Source: Limonium bicolor (taxonomy: Eukaryota > Streptophyta > Magnoliopsida > Caryophyllales > Plumbaginaceae). Taken from it: a DNA stretch of 64,000 nucleotides. Location: contig CM041777.1 of the NCBI GenBank assembly GCA_023374045.1, forward strand, positions 463,045,827-463,109,826. Reading direction: 5' to 3'. Made by a program: the position numbers and the translations under genes. The notes beneath the pieces are model-generated. The model worked only from the letters and a program-made list of their open reading frames with translations. It ran no database searches and was not told the origin of the DNA. Shown in pieces: positions 38,501 through 48,900 of this stretch (its first letter is position 1; the number at the start of each line of letters is the position of its first letter).

Positions 38501-39390
38501 AGAGGAGCAACCAAAGTTTAACTTCAAATTTCGTTTTGCTTTTAAGGCTAGAAAAAGTTGGAGTTTTTGAAGATATTTTTACCTTAATAGAACAAGGAGA
38601 AGGAGGGCCTTCTAATGGTGGTCTTGAAACTCCAAATGGGGTATACCCATAAAATCGAATGCTCTTTTCTGGATTTTGAAAAGAGGAAAATGTTGCTCTT
38701 GAGGAGAGGAAGACAATGGTGTAGTTTTTATAATTTTTGCAAGAGTTTAGAGGGAGTTACAAAGGAGAGAAGTGAGTATATTTGTGAGGTTCTTCTTATT
38801 TCTCCATGGAATCGGCTGGAGGTTGAAGAAGAAAGAAAAGAGAGTGAGATGGGGTCTGTACGTGGAGGAAGAAATGAGGGGTAGGAGAGAGTGTGAGAGT
38901 GTGAGAGTAGATAAAGTAAGGTGGGGTTTACTTATTGTTTTTGTTTGTTTGTGAGTAAAAAGAGAGTAAAGAGAGTGTGAGGAGGGGGCCAAAATCGGAC
39001 AGCCCACACAGACCATGAGGGTCTTAAAATTTTATTTACAAAGTTGGACACATAAGTTTGTGTTATTTATATTTCTACCCCACAACTTCCCGTTTTTGAC
39101 AGTTTTTACTAATCTCTCGTTTTATTGATTTTATTGGTTCTAAAGCTTCACTAGTATTTATTAGCGGTTATTTAGTTGACCAAAATTATTACGAGTCTAT
39201 TTGACCCGGTTAAAGACACGTTTTCCCGGTTACCTCGAAAAACGTGCTTTAAGGTTCGGTAATGTTTTTAAACCGTTTTAAAGATCCGTTTTCTTCGGGA
39301 TTTGTTCCCTCATGATTATTTATACTTAATTAAGCTTCTAAATTATTCATTAGCCTAATTAATCACTATTTTTAATTATGGGGTATTTCA
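35529..39390 (-). repeat. Tekay-like 3' LTR
   Basis: 3862 bp, TG...CA. It contains a palindrome gccccaaggggc at about 36033, TTAC-rich simple repeats at 36284-36360, an AT microsatellite at about 37076-37122 and the hairpin cluster at 37176-37493. Small frames on the plus strand are antisense to the element, repeated in the other LTR, and not genes. Confidence 0.92.
37176..37493. repeat. Cluster of five GTCCGACCC palindromes in the Tekay-like 3' LTR
   Basis: Inverted repeats at 37176-37200, 37254-37279, 37315-37350, 37386-37422 and 37458-37493, each pairing gtccgaccca with tgggtcggac around loops of 5-17 bases. The third and fifth are almost identical. An extra unpaired arm is at 37164. The arrangement parallels the GTCCGGGAC cluster in the array LTRs. 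Confidence 0.85.
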
Positions 39391-39406
39391 ATCTACCCCC
39401 TTAAGA
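39391..39406 (-). other. Tekay-like polypurine tract
   Basis: atctacccccttaaga on the plus strand (minus: TCTTAAGGGGGTAGAT), abutting the LTR end at 39390. Confidence 0.85.
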
Positions 39407-39837
39407 AACTTTGCCCTCAAAGTTGCTCAAGGTTAATAGTTTTATAATTCTACTCATTATGCAAACCAATTGCCATAATGCATCTTACTACCACCTATGA
39501 GGTGTTTACTTCATTCCACATTGCACACATACACAATTCAAGCATCATACACAATTCACATACACAATACATCATTTCCATTCATACCATTCCACGATAC
39601 ACCATTACAATTCACATTACACATTGCACCCATACATCACACATACACATTACACATACATGCACTACACATTACACAAACATACCAAATACACTTTGCA
39701 CTACATGTGCCATACGAAATCTATTACAAATGCCTACACACTAAGCAATGCTTACACCGAAGCAATGCAAAAGCAAAAGGGCTCTACCCCCCTTAAAAGG
39801 GGTACGACCCGTACCCGTATACTACATCCTAGACTAA
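39407..39837. other. Tekay-like 3' untranslated segment with CA-rich tract and second polypurine tract
   Basis: It lies between the pol stop and the LTR polypurine tract. 39478-39700 is a CA/AT-rich low-complexity tract. At 39782-39801, ctctaccccccttaaaaggg duplicates the polypurine sequence, as in the array units. No gene is seen. Confidence 0.7.
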
Positions 39838-42800
39838 CTAGTCTATGAATAACTGTGGGTACTTAGCCTTCATGGCATCTTCCAGCTCCCATGTCGCTTC
39901 TTCGACATCATGGTTTGACCATAGGACCTTCACCATTCGTATAGACTTATGGCGAGTGTCTCTGGTCTTCCTATCGAGGATTCTCACTGGGGTTTCAACA
40001 TATCTCATGTTTGGCTCAATGGATAAGTGTTCAGGCTCTAGAACATGAGAAGGATCAGCAATGTACTTCTTGAGTTGTGACACATGAAATACATCATGGA
40101 CACGTCCTAAGTCCTCAGGTAGTGCTAACCTGTAGGCTACAGCTCCAACTCTCTCGGTGATAGCATACGGCCCTACAAACTTTGGGCTCAGTTTGCCCTT
40201 CTGGCCAAATCGGAAGACACCCTTCATAGGTGAAACGCGCAAGAACACTTGGTCGCCTACGGCGAACTCAAGGTCGCGTCGTCGCACATCCGCATAGGAT
40301 TTCTGTCTATCTTGGGCTGCCTTCATATTAGCTTGAATCTGCTGAACTTCAGCTTGCACTTGCTCAAGATACTCCGGTCCTATGATGACCGCTTCGCTTG
40401 ACTCATCCCAACATAAAGGTGTACGGCAAGGTCTACCGTATAGAGCTTGGAAAGGCGACATCTTAATCGAGGCGTGATAACTATTATTATACGAGAACTC
40501 GATAAGATGAAGCTTATCTAACCAACTCCCCTGAAAGTCTAAGGCACATGCCCGAAGCATGTCCTCCAATGTCTGGATGGTCCTTTCTGTCAGACCGTCG
40601 GTCTGTGGATGGAAGGCGGTACTCAGCTTCAATTCTGTACCCAGCGCTTCCCTGGTAGCTCTCCAATATCTCGAAAGAAACCTGGTGTCGCGGTCAGATA
40701 CTATAGTTTTCGGGACTCCGTGATGTCTGATAATCTCCTTATCAAATAGCTCAGCTAGTTTCACTACCTTCCAGGTGTCCTTCATCGGTATGAATCTGGC
40801 CACCTTGGTAAGGCGATCAACTACGACCCAGATCATGTTGAGTCCTCCCCTAGCAAGTGGGAGTCCTACAACAAAATCCATGGAGATATCATGAAACTTC
40901 CACTCTGGAACTGGCATCGATTGTACCATTCCGCCTGGTCTACGATGTTCAAATTTTACCTTCTGGCATGTTAAGCATCTTAATACGAATTCTGTCACAT
41001 CTGACTTCATTCCAGGCCACCAGAAGTACCTCTTCATGTCTTTGTACATCTTGGAGGCTCCTGGATGGACTGATAATGTGGAACTGTGTGACTCTCGCAG
41101 GATGCGATCCCTTAGCTCTGCATTGCTTCGGGGGACGCATAGCCTGCCATTCAACCGAATCAAACCATCTTCATGTAGCTTGAAGTCATACTTTTTCTTC
41201 TCAAATGTACCATTCTCGATCTTTTGTCTGATTTCGGTTAGGTAAGGGTCGCTCAACTGAGCATCTCGCACCTCGTCAACCAAGCTAGAAGAAGCGAGTA
41301 GCGAATGGAGCGAGTGTGCTCGACGGCTCAGGGCGTCGGCTACAACGTTTGCCTTCCCTTCCTTATATTGCAAGTTGATGTCGTAATCTGAAAGGAATTC
41401 CATCCATCTTCTCTGTCTCAAATTCAGTTCTTTCTGCGTGAATACATACTGTAAGCTCTTATGATCGGAGTAGATGGTGATGCTTACCCCATAGAGATAG
41501 TGTCGCCATATCTTCAAAGCGAAGACAATGGCTCCTAACTCTAAGTCGTGAGTCGGGTAATTCTCCTCATGCTTTTTCAGCTGGCGGGAGGCATAAGCAA
41601 CAACCTTGCCATGCTGCATGAGTACGCATCCCATTCCTTTGCCTGATGCATCACAGTATACCTCAAATCCCTCTGTGCCCTCTGGAAGAGTAAGGATGGG
41701 CGCTGAGGTCAATGAGTCTTTAAGGCTCTTAAATGATAGCTCGCACTCGTCTGTCCATACAAACGGTGCATCTTTCTTCATCAGTGTAGTCATGGGCTTA
41801 GCGACTTTCGAGAAGTCCTTTACAAATCTCCGGTAGTAACCGGCTAGACCAAGAAAGCTCCTAATGTCGGTAACAGTCTTGGGTCTAGGCCATGTTCGTA
41901 CGGCTTCTATCTTAGAAGGGTCCACTGAGATACCTGCGCTCGAGATGACATATCCAAGGAATGATACCTGATCAAGCCAGAACTCACATTTGGAGAACTT
42001 CGCATACAGCTGGTTCTCGCGCAGTGTCTCAAGCACTTTCCTCAAATGAATTTCATGTTCCTCTGGTGATTTGGAGTATACAAGTATGTCGTCGATGAAG
42101 ACAACCACTGAAGTGTCCAACTGCTCACTGAATAGACGATTCATGAGGTCCATGAATTTAGCTGGTGCATTTGACAAACCGAATGGCATCACTGTGAATT
42201 CATAGTGGCCATATCTGGTACGGAATGCCATTTTCTCGATGTCTTGTTCTTTGATTGCAATTTGATGATACCCTGAACGGAGGTCGATCTTGGAGAAGAC
42301 TGATGCTCCTTTCAGCTGGTCGAATAGGTCGTCGATGCATGGTAATGGGTATTTATTCTTGACTGTAACCGCATTCAGCTCGCGGTAGTCAATACAAAGT
42401 CGGAGGCTACCGTCCTTCTTCTTCACGAAGAGGACCGGTGCTCCCCAGGGTGATACGCTCGGGCGTACAAACCCTTTGTCGAGTAAGTCTCTCAACTGCT
42501 CTTTCAGTTCCGTCATTTCGGCAGGTGCCATGCGGTACGGTGCCCTAGCAATGGGACCGGTACCTGGCAAAAGATCAATTTCAAATTCCACTGCTCTCGG
42601 TGGTGGCATGCCGGGTAGCTCCTTAGGGAATACATCGGGAAATTTGGATACGATCGGTACATCATCACTGAACTCTGGATCTCTCTCCAGGTCTTGTACA
42701 TAACACAAATATACTTCTTGGCCCTTTCTGAGCTCCCGGTACATAGCCATAGCGGAGATAACTGTGGTCGAAGGCTCTCTAGGTCTCTGGCGGTAAGATA

Positions 42801-43217
42801 CTGTAACCCCAGAAGGACTCTTGAGCAGCAATCGATGCTCTGCGCAGAGGATTCTACCCTTGTTCCGCTCCAACCAATTCATTCCGATGATTAAGTCGAA
42901 TCCCAATCCATTGAATTCGATGAAGGAAATGGGAAACGCTTCATTTTTGATTTCGATGGTGGCTGATTGGTAGTATTTGGTGCACTTTACTCGCTCCTTC
43001 GATGGGAGAGTAACCATGAAGTTCGGTAGCTCATCCGCATCTAGCTTTAACCTCTTCACAAAGGATGGTGATACAAAAGTGTGAGAGGCGCCGGAGTCGA
43101 ATAATACATTGGCATCAATGCCATTTACTGGGAAGGTTCCCGTTAAGATGGTGCCGCTTCTGCCGGCTTGTGCTTCGGTGAGGATGCTCAGGTTACCTTC
43201 GGTACCGAGTCCACAAC
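39838..43217 (-). CDS. pol: Tekay-like pol exon: protease, reverse transcriptase, RNase H, integrase, chromodomain
   Basis: An open frame from 43305 to the stop at 39838 (1155 codons). I start the exon at 43217, after a GT-AG acceptor (CTTCAATAG/GT), because this joins gag in frame. In residues from the 43305 methionine: protease DSG at 70-72; reverse transcriptase about 270-450 with FIDD at 403-406; RNase H with D552, E589, D614 and D657; integrase zinc site H740/H747/C777/C780; catalytic D810, D871 and E907 (D-35-E spacing); chromodomain about 1108-1153 ([16 protein letters not shown]). All key residues are present with no stop or shift. It makes the enzymes for cDNA synthesis and integration; the chromodomain probably biases integration to heterochromatin. 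Without splicing it would need its own start at 43305. Confidence 0.93.
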
Positions 43218-43357
43218 CTATTGAAGTCACAATTGGATAAGTATTGATGGTGGACACAAGTGGAATTAAATCAACACTGCTCTTTATTGATAAACCAACC
43301 ATCATACAAGCCGTGTCTCTAATACACGTTACTAGTACATTACATGATACTATGAAT

Positions 43358-44115
43358 TTAATACTTCCTAAAGGTAAGGTTCAGGCGTCCTGGTTTCATG
43401 TGTGTGGCATTGATTATTGCCGGTGGTGCTGTATTCAGCTTGATCTTGTTGATCCCGTGATACAACATCCTGGAGTTTCCACCCATGATTAGGACATCTC
43501 CTGATCTCAACACCAATTTCTGTGCTAGGTCCACACGCTTCTGCTCGCTATACATAAATATGGCGTCATCACCAATGGACCAAGACACTACGGGCACTCC
43601 TTGTTCAAGAGATTCCGCTGTCTCGTCCTTGTCTTGGTGTAACCCAAGTCGTCCTTCTTTCTCGTAGAAGTTGACAATACAAAGGTCCGCTTCAAGTGCG
43701 GGGATTGGATCATGTTCGCATTGTTGTGCAAGTTCTACTGCTTGCGTGACGAGTGTCTGAAACTCTGGAGGTATTGTCAGTGGCGTTGTTCCGTCGTGCT
43801 TCCGTGTCTCCTGGTATGTCTTGGTATAAGGATTCCAGTCCTTTCCCAAGCACATCATTTTCAGCTTCATCTTCGCTCCACCGGGGAATTCGGGTGTATA
43901 AAATCCACCTTGACCCGTTCCTAGTTTGTTGCATCGTCGAATGATTGAGATTTGTGCTTCGGGTGTCAGGTATCTCTTTAATAAAATCATACCTGGTCGG
44001 ATGACCTGACACTGTTCGTTGGTGTAGTAGTGGGTCGTGATGTCGATCTCTTCTTGATTCAGGTTTACCGGTATCGGATAACAGATACTAAAGTTTCCTA
44101 AGGTTATAAATTCAC
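43358..44115 (-). CDS. AlkB-like 2-oxoglutarate/Fe(II) dioxygenase encoded within the retrotransposon
   Basis: The open frame is continuous from the stop at 43358 up to 44137 (259 codons). I place the exon start at 44115, after acceptor ACCGTAG/GT, which fuses it in frame to gag; a second in-frame acceptor is ACCTTAG/GA about 16 bases on. A separate start is possible at Met50 (43990), where the AlkB fold begins ([16 protein letters not shown]). The iron ligands are H167 and D169 ([11 protein letters not shown]) and H227 (YHGI). The 2-oxoglutarate arginines R251 and R257 lie in [10 protein letters not shown]. Other family signatures are [24 protein letters not shown] and [12 protein letters not shown]. 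It most resembles plant ALKBH1-type proteins rather than virus AlkB domains. The family oxidatively removes methyl groups from RNA or DNA bases; the substrate here is unknown. It lies between gag and pol on the same strand, is intact, and is probably a captured host gene. Confidence 0.9.
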
Positions 44116-44250
44116 CTACGGTAAGTACTAGTTTCAACTACTTCATTTCATGCTCATTACATACTCCAATCATTTACTCATGCATTCACTCAAACAATTA
44201 CTCTACTACTTAGTCATGCTACTTCAAGGATTAAAGGTTCAGATAATTAC
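44116..44250 (-). other. Alternative intron 3a (joins gag to AlkB)
   Basis: 135 bp, AT-rich, GTAATTAT...ACCGTAG on the minus strand. Phase 1 on both sides; splicing gives a Gag-AlkB frame of 681 codons. Stops in the unspliced sequence (TAA five codons past the donor) end Gag if it is retained. Confidence 0.6.
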
Positions 44251-44595
44251 CTGGGCCGGATTTCGAACCGGACCCATCACGGTCAATCACATGCAGAACA
44301 GGCTGCCTCTGAGGTGCGCCCCTCTGAGGACCCCGGGATCCCTGTCCCTGTGGTGCCTGCTGGGCCGGTGCATCGCCAGATGCCACCTCCTTGCCCTCTC
44401 TCTGCTTGTAGCTCTGGAAGGTTCCCTTCGGCTTCCCATTCTCTGGGCATCTATTAGCTGTGTGTCCCGGCTTCTGACAGTTGTAGCATTTGATGTCTCT
44501 CCCAAAGCAGTCTTTACCAGGGTGGTCCTGGTTGCACTTTCTGCACACATAGGTGCGGCCATCTGAGAAGGTTTTGGCGGAACCGGAGCTAGAAC
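44251..44595 (-). CDS. gag: Tekay-like gag exon 3: nucleocapsid zinc knuckles
   Basis: 345 nt in the frame that includes VCRKCNQDHPGKDC (C-x2-C-x3-H-x4-C, a variant knuckle) and CYNCQKPGHTANRC (canonical CCHC). A Q/G/R-rich tail (AQQAPQGQGSRGPQRG) runs to the donor CCCAG/GTAATT. It has no upstream ATG of its own. Joined by splicing to exon 2 (phase 1), it completes Gag. The knuckles bind and package genomic RNA. It is the branch point for alternative joining to AlkB or pol. Confidence 0.82.
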
Positions 44596-44678
44596 CTGAG
44601 GTTAGAGGGTTAGCACATGTGTGCGTGGATATACTAGATATAGTACTTATACGAATACGAATTGGTTTAGAATTTTAC
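44596..44678 (-). other. Gag intron 2
   Basis: 83 bp, GTAAAATTCT...CTAACCTCAG on the minus strand, AT-rich, with a CTAAC branch-like motif close to the acceptor. Phase 1 on both sides. The frame on either side is open only when it is removed. Confidence 0.65.
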
Positions 44679-44958
44679 CCTTAGGTGGGTGTGATCTCAG
44701 TGGCTTTGCTGCCACCGGTGCAGAATAACCAAGTTGAAGAAGCTCAACTGGTTTGCCCTGCTCAGCATGGGCACTGCTCTCACTTGGGGATTTCTTTTGG
44801 GATTGCTGGAAGAAATTCCCCTTCTTCTTTTTCCAGCTCTTACCCTGGTTCTGCTCCTCGCCATTGGTGTTCTTGTTGTTGGCCTTGCGCTTAAGCGCGG
44901 TTTCTTCATCCCTTAGTTGGCAAGTGATCTCAACGCGAGAAGCCGCGTGATAACACTC
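44679..44958 (-). CDS. gag: Tekay-like gag exon 2: basic linker
   Basis: 280 nt (93 codons plus one base), open in the single frame that splicing predicts, starting ECYHAASRVEITCQLRDEE. It is a lysine-rich segment (ALKRKANNKN, GKSWKKKKGNFFQQ) of the sort that links the Gag capsid region to the zinc knuckles. It has no start codon in a suitable place. Its identity as coding rests on amino-acid composition and the exact phase match with both neighbours. Other frames across it read as low-quality shadows. Confidence 0.75.
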
Positions 44959-45071
44959 CTGAAGTTTCAGGTATTAGCCGGGATTCTTATTTGAGAAAGG
45001 ATATAGGAAAGATTTAAGCAATTTAAGGAATTAAGGAATTGAAATGGTACTAAGGGTTAACTGATATTTAC
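44959..45071 (-). other. Gag intron 1
   Basis: 113 bp with donor CAG/GTAAAT and acceptor AACTTCAG/GA, strongly T-rich in the middle (minus strand), with a CTAAT branch-like motif 15-20 bases from the acceptor. Phase 0. If retained, Gag ends five codons later at 45057. Confidence 0.7.
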
Positions 45072-45734
45072 CTGAAGGGAGGTAAATCGAGTGTAGCCCA
45101 TACCGTACCGAAGGCGATGGCTCAGACCGCCATAGAAGCGATCGACCAACACCTGGCCGGTGTATCCTAGATCGGGAAGAAGACGGAGAATGGAGGTGAA
45201 GGTGCGGTAGTACTCATCCACAGACATCTTGTCTGTCATCTTCAAGGCATCTAGCTCTAGCCTTTTCTTCGTTTTCACGTGCTCCGGATAGTACTTAGAT
45301 CGGAGGAGTGATGCAAATGACTCCCAATCGATTGTGGGGTCATTGACATGCTCTTGCTTTACTAGCTTCCACCAATCTATAGCCGCATCCTTCAGATAAT
45401 AGGCTGCAACTCTCACTCGAACTCCAGCAGGAGCTTCGAGGGTTTCAAAAGCAGTCTCCATTTTGGAGATGTATGCTTCTAGCTTAGCCGGATCACTCTC
45501 GCCCCTAAAGCAAGGAGGGCGGAGGTCCGCTACAGCTTTTACCCAGTTTGCTTCTCTGGGTGGCGGGGGAGGGATTGGCCCCGCTTGAGTTTGGTTCTGC
45601 TGGTTCTGTTGCATAGCATTTATAACTTGCGGTAGCATCTGCGCTACCGTGGCGGCGACGATCTCAGCTATCGTCTGCGCGCCAGGTCCTTCTGAGGCTT
45701 CGCCTCTAGCTCGGCCTCGGCCTCTGCCTGACAT
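45072..45734 (-). CDS. gag: Tekay-like gag exon 1: capsid region
   Basis: 221 codons from ATG 45734 (MSGRGRGRARGEASEGPG) to the donor at 45072; an upstream in-frame ATG at 45776 is less likely. It has an arginine/glycine-rich start, a Q-rich and proline-rich segment, and then the retrotransposon gag domain (WVKAVADLRPPCFRGESDP, AAIDWWKLVKQEH, RFYGGLSHRLRYGMGYTRF). Without splicing the frame stops at 45057. It builds the virus-like particle. The typical Gag would continue straight into linker and zinc knuckles, which here follow only after intron removal. Confidence 0.88.
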
Positions 45735-45956
45735 CTGAACATTCAGTAGGTACATTAGGCTCCATACATGTGACATAGTAACTTAAGGACCATTGGTCAC
45801 GAATTAAAACATGGTGTCGTTCTTAGAACGTCAAGGGTATCCGTTTGTTAACAACGGTAGTTCCTAGTTAGGTTTCTAAGTATCCGTCTTAAGACGGTTG
45901 AAATCCTAACTCGGTATCCCTATGCTCGGTAACTATGGACATCAGAGCGACACTTC
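45735..45956. other. Tekay-like leader between primer site and gag
   Basis: 222 bp. Its first ~60 bases (minus strand) share phrases with the array leader (GTGTCGCTCTGATG, ATACCGAGTTAGGATTTCA), which links the two families. A packaging signal is expected here but none is identifiable by eye. Confidence 0.6.
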
Positions 45957-45968
45957 GCTCTGATACCA
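45957..45968 (-). other. Tekay-like primer-binding site (tRNA-iMet)
   Basis: Minus strand TGGTATCAGAGC, five bases inside the 5' LTR end. Confidence 0.9.
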
Positions 45969-45973
45969 CTTTT

Positions 45974-48900
45974 TGTAACACCCCAACCGTTAATCCTACT
46001 ATTACCGTCTAATCGTCCTGTTAATCCTAAGAGTTCGCAGCGGAAATACTACTACTTACTACGGAGGGTGAAACAATGCCGCTAACCGCCCATACGGCTA
46101 GCTAGGCTACTACTACTTACAGTGACGGTCTGATGAACATAATATACCGAGCTACTAACATTACTTACGAATTACAAAATACCATACATCTACTTTAAGG
46201 GACTACCGAGTATTTAGAGTATATTCAATTACATCTCCTTTCACTTTCCAAAAGAATGAGTTTCTACCAACTACCCATCTATACCCATTCACCATCCTTT
46301 CTATATCCAAAAAGGTGTACCCCATGGTACACCGGCTAATCAAAAACTACAGCCGTGTACTACTCAGTACACCGATCACAATTCAATGTTTACAGTTCAA
46401 AAAGAAGACAAGAAATAAAACTAAGTCTTCAACAGCTCCCACCATCTCGAGGACCTGCATTCATATTAAAAACGGTGCCCCAAGGGGCTCAGCAAAAGCT
46501 GCGCATGAACTCCGCATATACCGCGTGCTAGCTAGGGCACGCCGACTACTTGACGTCCACTAAACATGCGGTTCATTATTTTCATACATACATGCTTTGC
46601 ATACAACATCCATACATATACAATTCATTTCACAACCCAAGGCAACAATACAAGAATCCATACATCACTTACCTTCACAAGGTTAGCCAAATTATGCATC
46701 CGGGTTAATCGGAATGCCTTTACTCTTTTACTCATTACTTACTTTCGCTTACACTTACTTACTTTCATTTACTTACTTACTTACTTATAATCATGTTAAG
46801 TCGGTATGACCTCCGGCCCGGGGACTACACCGTCCCACCACCGGGATTTACTTGACTCACCAATCCGGGATGCTACCCATTTAAGGGGTTTGGGCCGCGG
46901 ACCAGCTTAAGAGTCAGGAATCGGATCCAACCTCTTGTGTCTCCTCATCCTCACGCGTGGCCGAAACTATATCGGACTTCTACTCATTCCAATTTAATTA
47001 CCAATTTAAGTTAGAATGGTTAGCTTGTTAGGAATAAGTTAGAAGTCCATTCACACATATAATCGGTCACATTACAATACAACATACATATACACATTCA
47101 TATTCATCCATACATTTCATGAATTATACAAACTAAGGTTTAAAGGAAATATTCACAACATACAACACTACATTTGCACAAGTAAACATGATAACTCCGA
47201 TTCGTGTATTTATCTTATTTGGTGATCAATTAGCACACAACACACAAATCAGAGTAACCAAGATAGCATACGGGGCATGAGGAATTCATACCGTTCACCG
47301 TCGTACGTGATTCCGAACGTCCTTCCGGTGTCACAAATCAAATCCTAATATATACATACAACTGAATGATTAATCTATCTATCATTAACTTAATTCGATT
47401 ACTCTTACGTTTCCTAAGTCGTACTTACTAAGTCTTTACATTTCTATACTTGCATTTTATTTACTTACTTTTGATTACTTAGCATTGGTTTACTTACATA
47501 TATATGTACATACGCATAGGTGGGTATACATATATATACATATATATATATGCTAGTTATAAGTTTACATTTTTTTTTTGTAAGTTATGGGTCGTCCGAC
47601 CCAGCGTCCGACCCAAGCCCTGGGTCGGACCATTCCAGTAGAGTTCGTCCTCTGAAAATTACCCTGTCCGACCCAGCACTATTCCGTCCGACCCATACAC
47701 CTGGGTCGGACCATTCCAGAAACTTTCGGTCCTGTATCCAAACTCCGTCCGACCCACGTCCGACTCACCGTCTGGGTCGGACGAAGTCAGAAACTTCGCC
47801 ACTAGAAAAATTTGCCTGTCCGACCCATGTCCGATCCACGGCTCTGGGTCGGACCATTACAGAAAGATTTATTTCGTTGATTAAGCCCCGTCCGACCCAC
47901 GTCCGACTCACCGTCTGGGTCGGACGAAGTCAGAACATGGCTACAGATTTTATTTTTCTTTCCCAATTTCACCCATTGCTTCCCCAATCTTCCTACATAC
48001 ATCCTAACAGGTTTTGGTACAATTTAAACACTCTAAATCATGCTAATTCATTTCCTAATTCATGACACAATCCTATACTAACTTATACACACAATTTTCC
48101 TAGTTTCACTTCAACACTTACACTAGTTTCTTTCCTTATTACATTATGCTACAGATTTTAGTTCTAACTCTCTCCAACTATAGCTCCCTCTTCTAATGTC
48201 ATTTTTAACACCTCTAATGCATTACAACTACCTTAACTACCTCTCCTAATATACTCTCTATCTTTCTCTATCAAAATCTGTTACAACATGTTTTTCCACC
48301 TAGCTTTTAATTCACTAAGTGTTCTAATCCTACCTAAATTTTGACATAACCTCCCCTATATTTTTACACTCACCACATTGTTTTCATTCATAATCTACCT
48401 TGTCTCACCTGTTTTCAACAACCAAACATATACAAGCTCCCATATACCATACCAATACTAAAACAACATCAAAATCCATGCACTCAACAATCCAATCCCA
48501 ACTATGTTTTAATAAGTTTTAAAATGTCTTTTAAAGGTTTCAAAATACTTATATCCTCTTATACATTACACTACTAATGCATTGTCCTTTTACAATACAC
48601 ATTTTCATTTCAAAAATCTGTTACATTATACATATACAAGACTACACGAAGGTGAGCATTCCTTACCTTGTTTTTCTTCTAGTTTTTCTTTCTTCTCTTG
48701 CTTCTTCCTCTTTCCTTCTCTCTACCGATTTGTAATCCCAATTCCTCTAACACTACCAACATTTATATACATGCTTCAATACTAAAACAAACACTAAGTC
48801 TTATTTAAGCTTTTAATGTACATTCTAGGGTTTAGGAGTTTCCTTACCTTGTAAGAGTTTAAGTGCTGTTTGGAATGGTTCAAGAACAAGCTTTCCTACT

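Larger units (their letters stand above)
43218..44250 (-). other. Alternative intron 3b (skips AlkB, joins gag to pol)
   Basis: 1033 bp from the donor CAG/GTAATTAT (after 44251) to the acceptor CTTCAATAG (43218). Both boundaries are phase 1, so removal gives an uninterrupted gag-pol frame of 1555 codons plus stop. The whole AlkB frame lies inside it. Inferred from sequence only. Confidence 0.6.

Noticed and set aside
42476..42703. Plus-strand frames opposite Tekay-like pol (for example 40857-41183, 41606-41836)
   Set aside because: They are antisense shadows of a highly coding sequence.
43358..44115. AlkB frame considered as an integrated plant RNA virus fragment
   Set aside because: No viral replicase, movement or coat sequence lies around it. 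The closest resemblance is to plant ALKBH1-type proteins, and it fits the element's strand and splice phases.
44287..44562. 91-codon minus frame overlapping the zinc-knuckle exon
   Set aside because: It is a different frame from the CCHC-containing one, with no domain signature.
45957..45968. tRNA gene at the primer sites
   Set aside because: Only the 12-base complement of the tRNA 3' end is present, with no cloverleaf.
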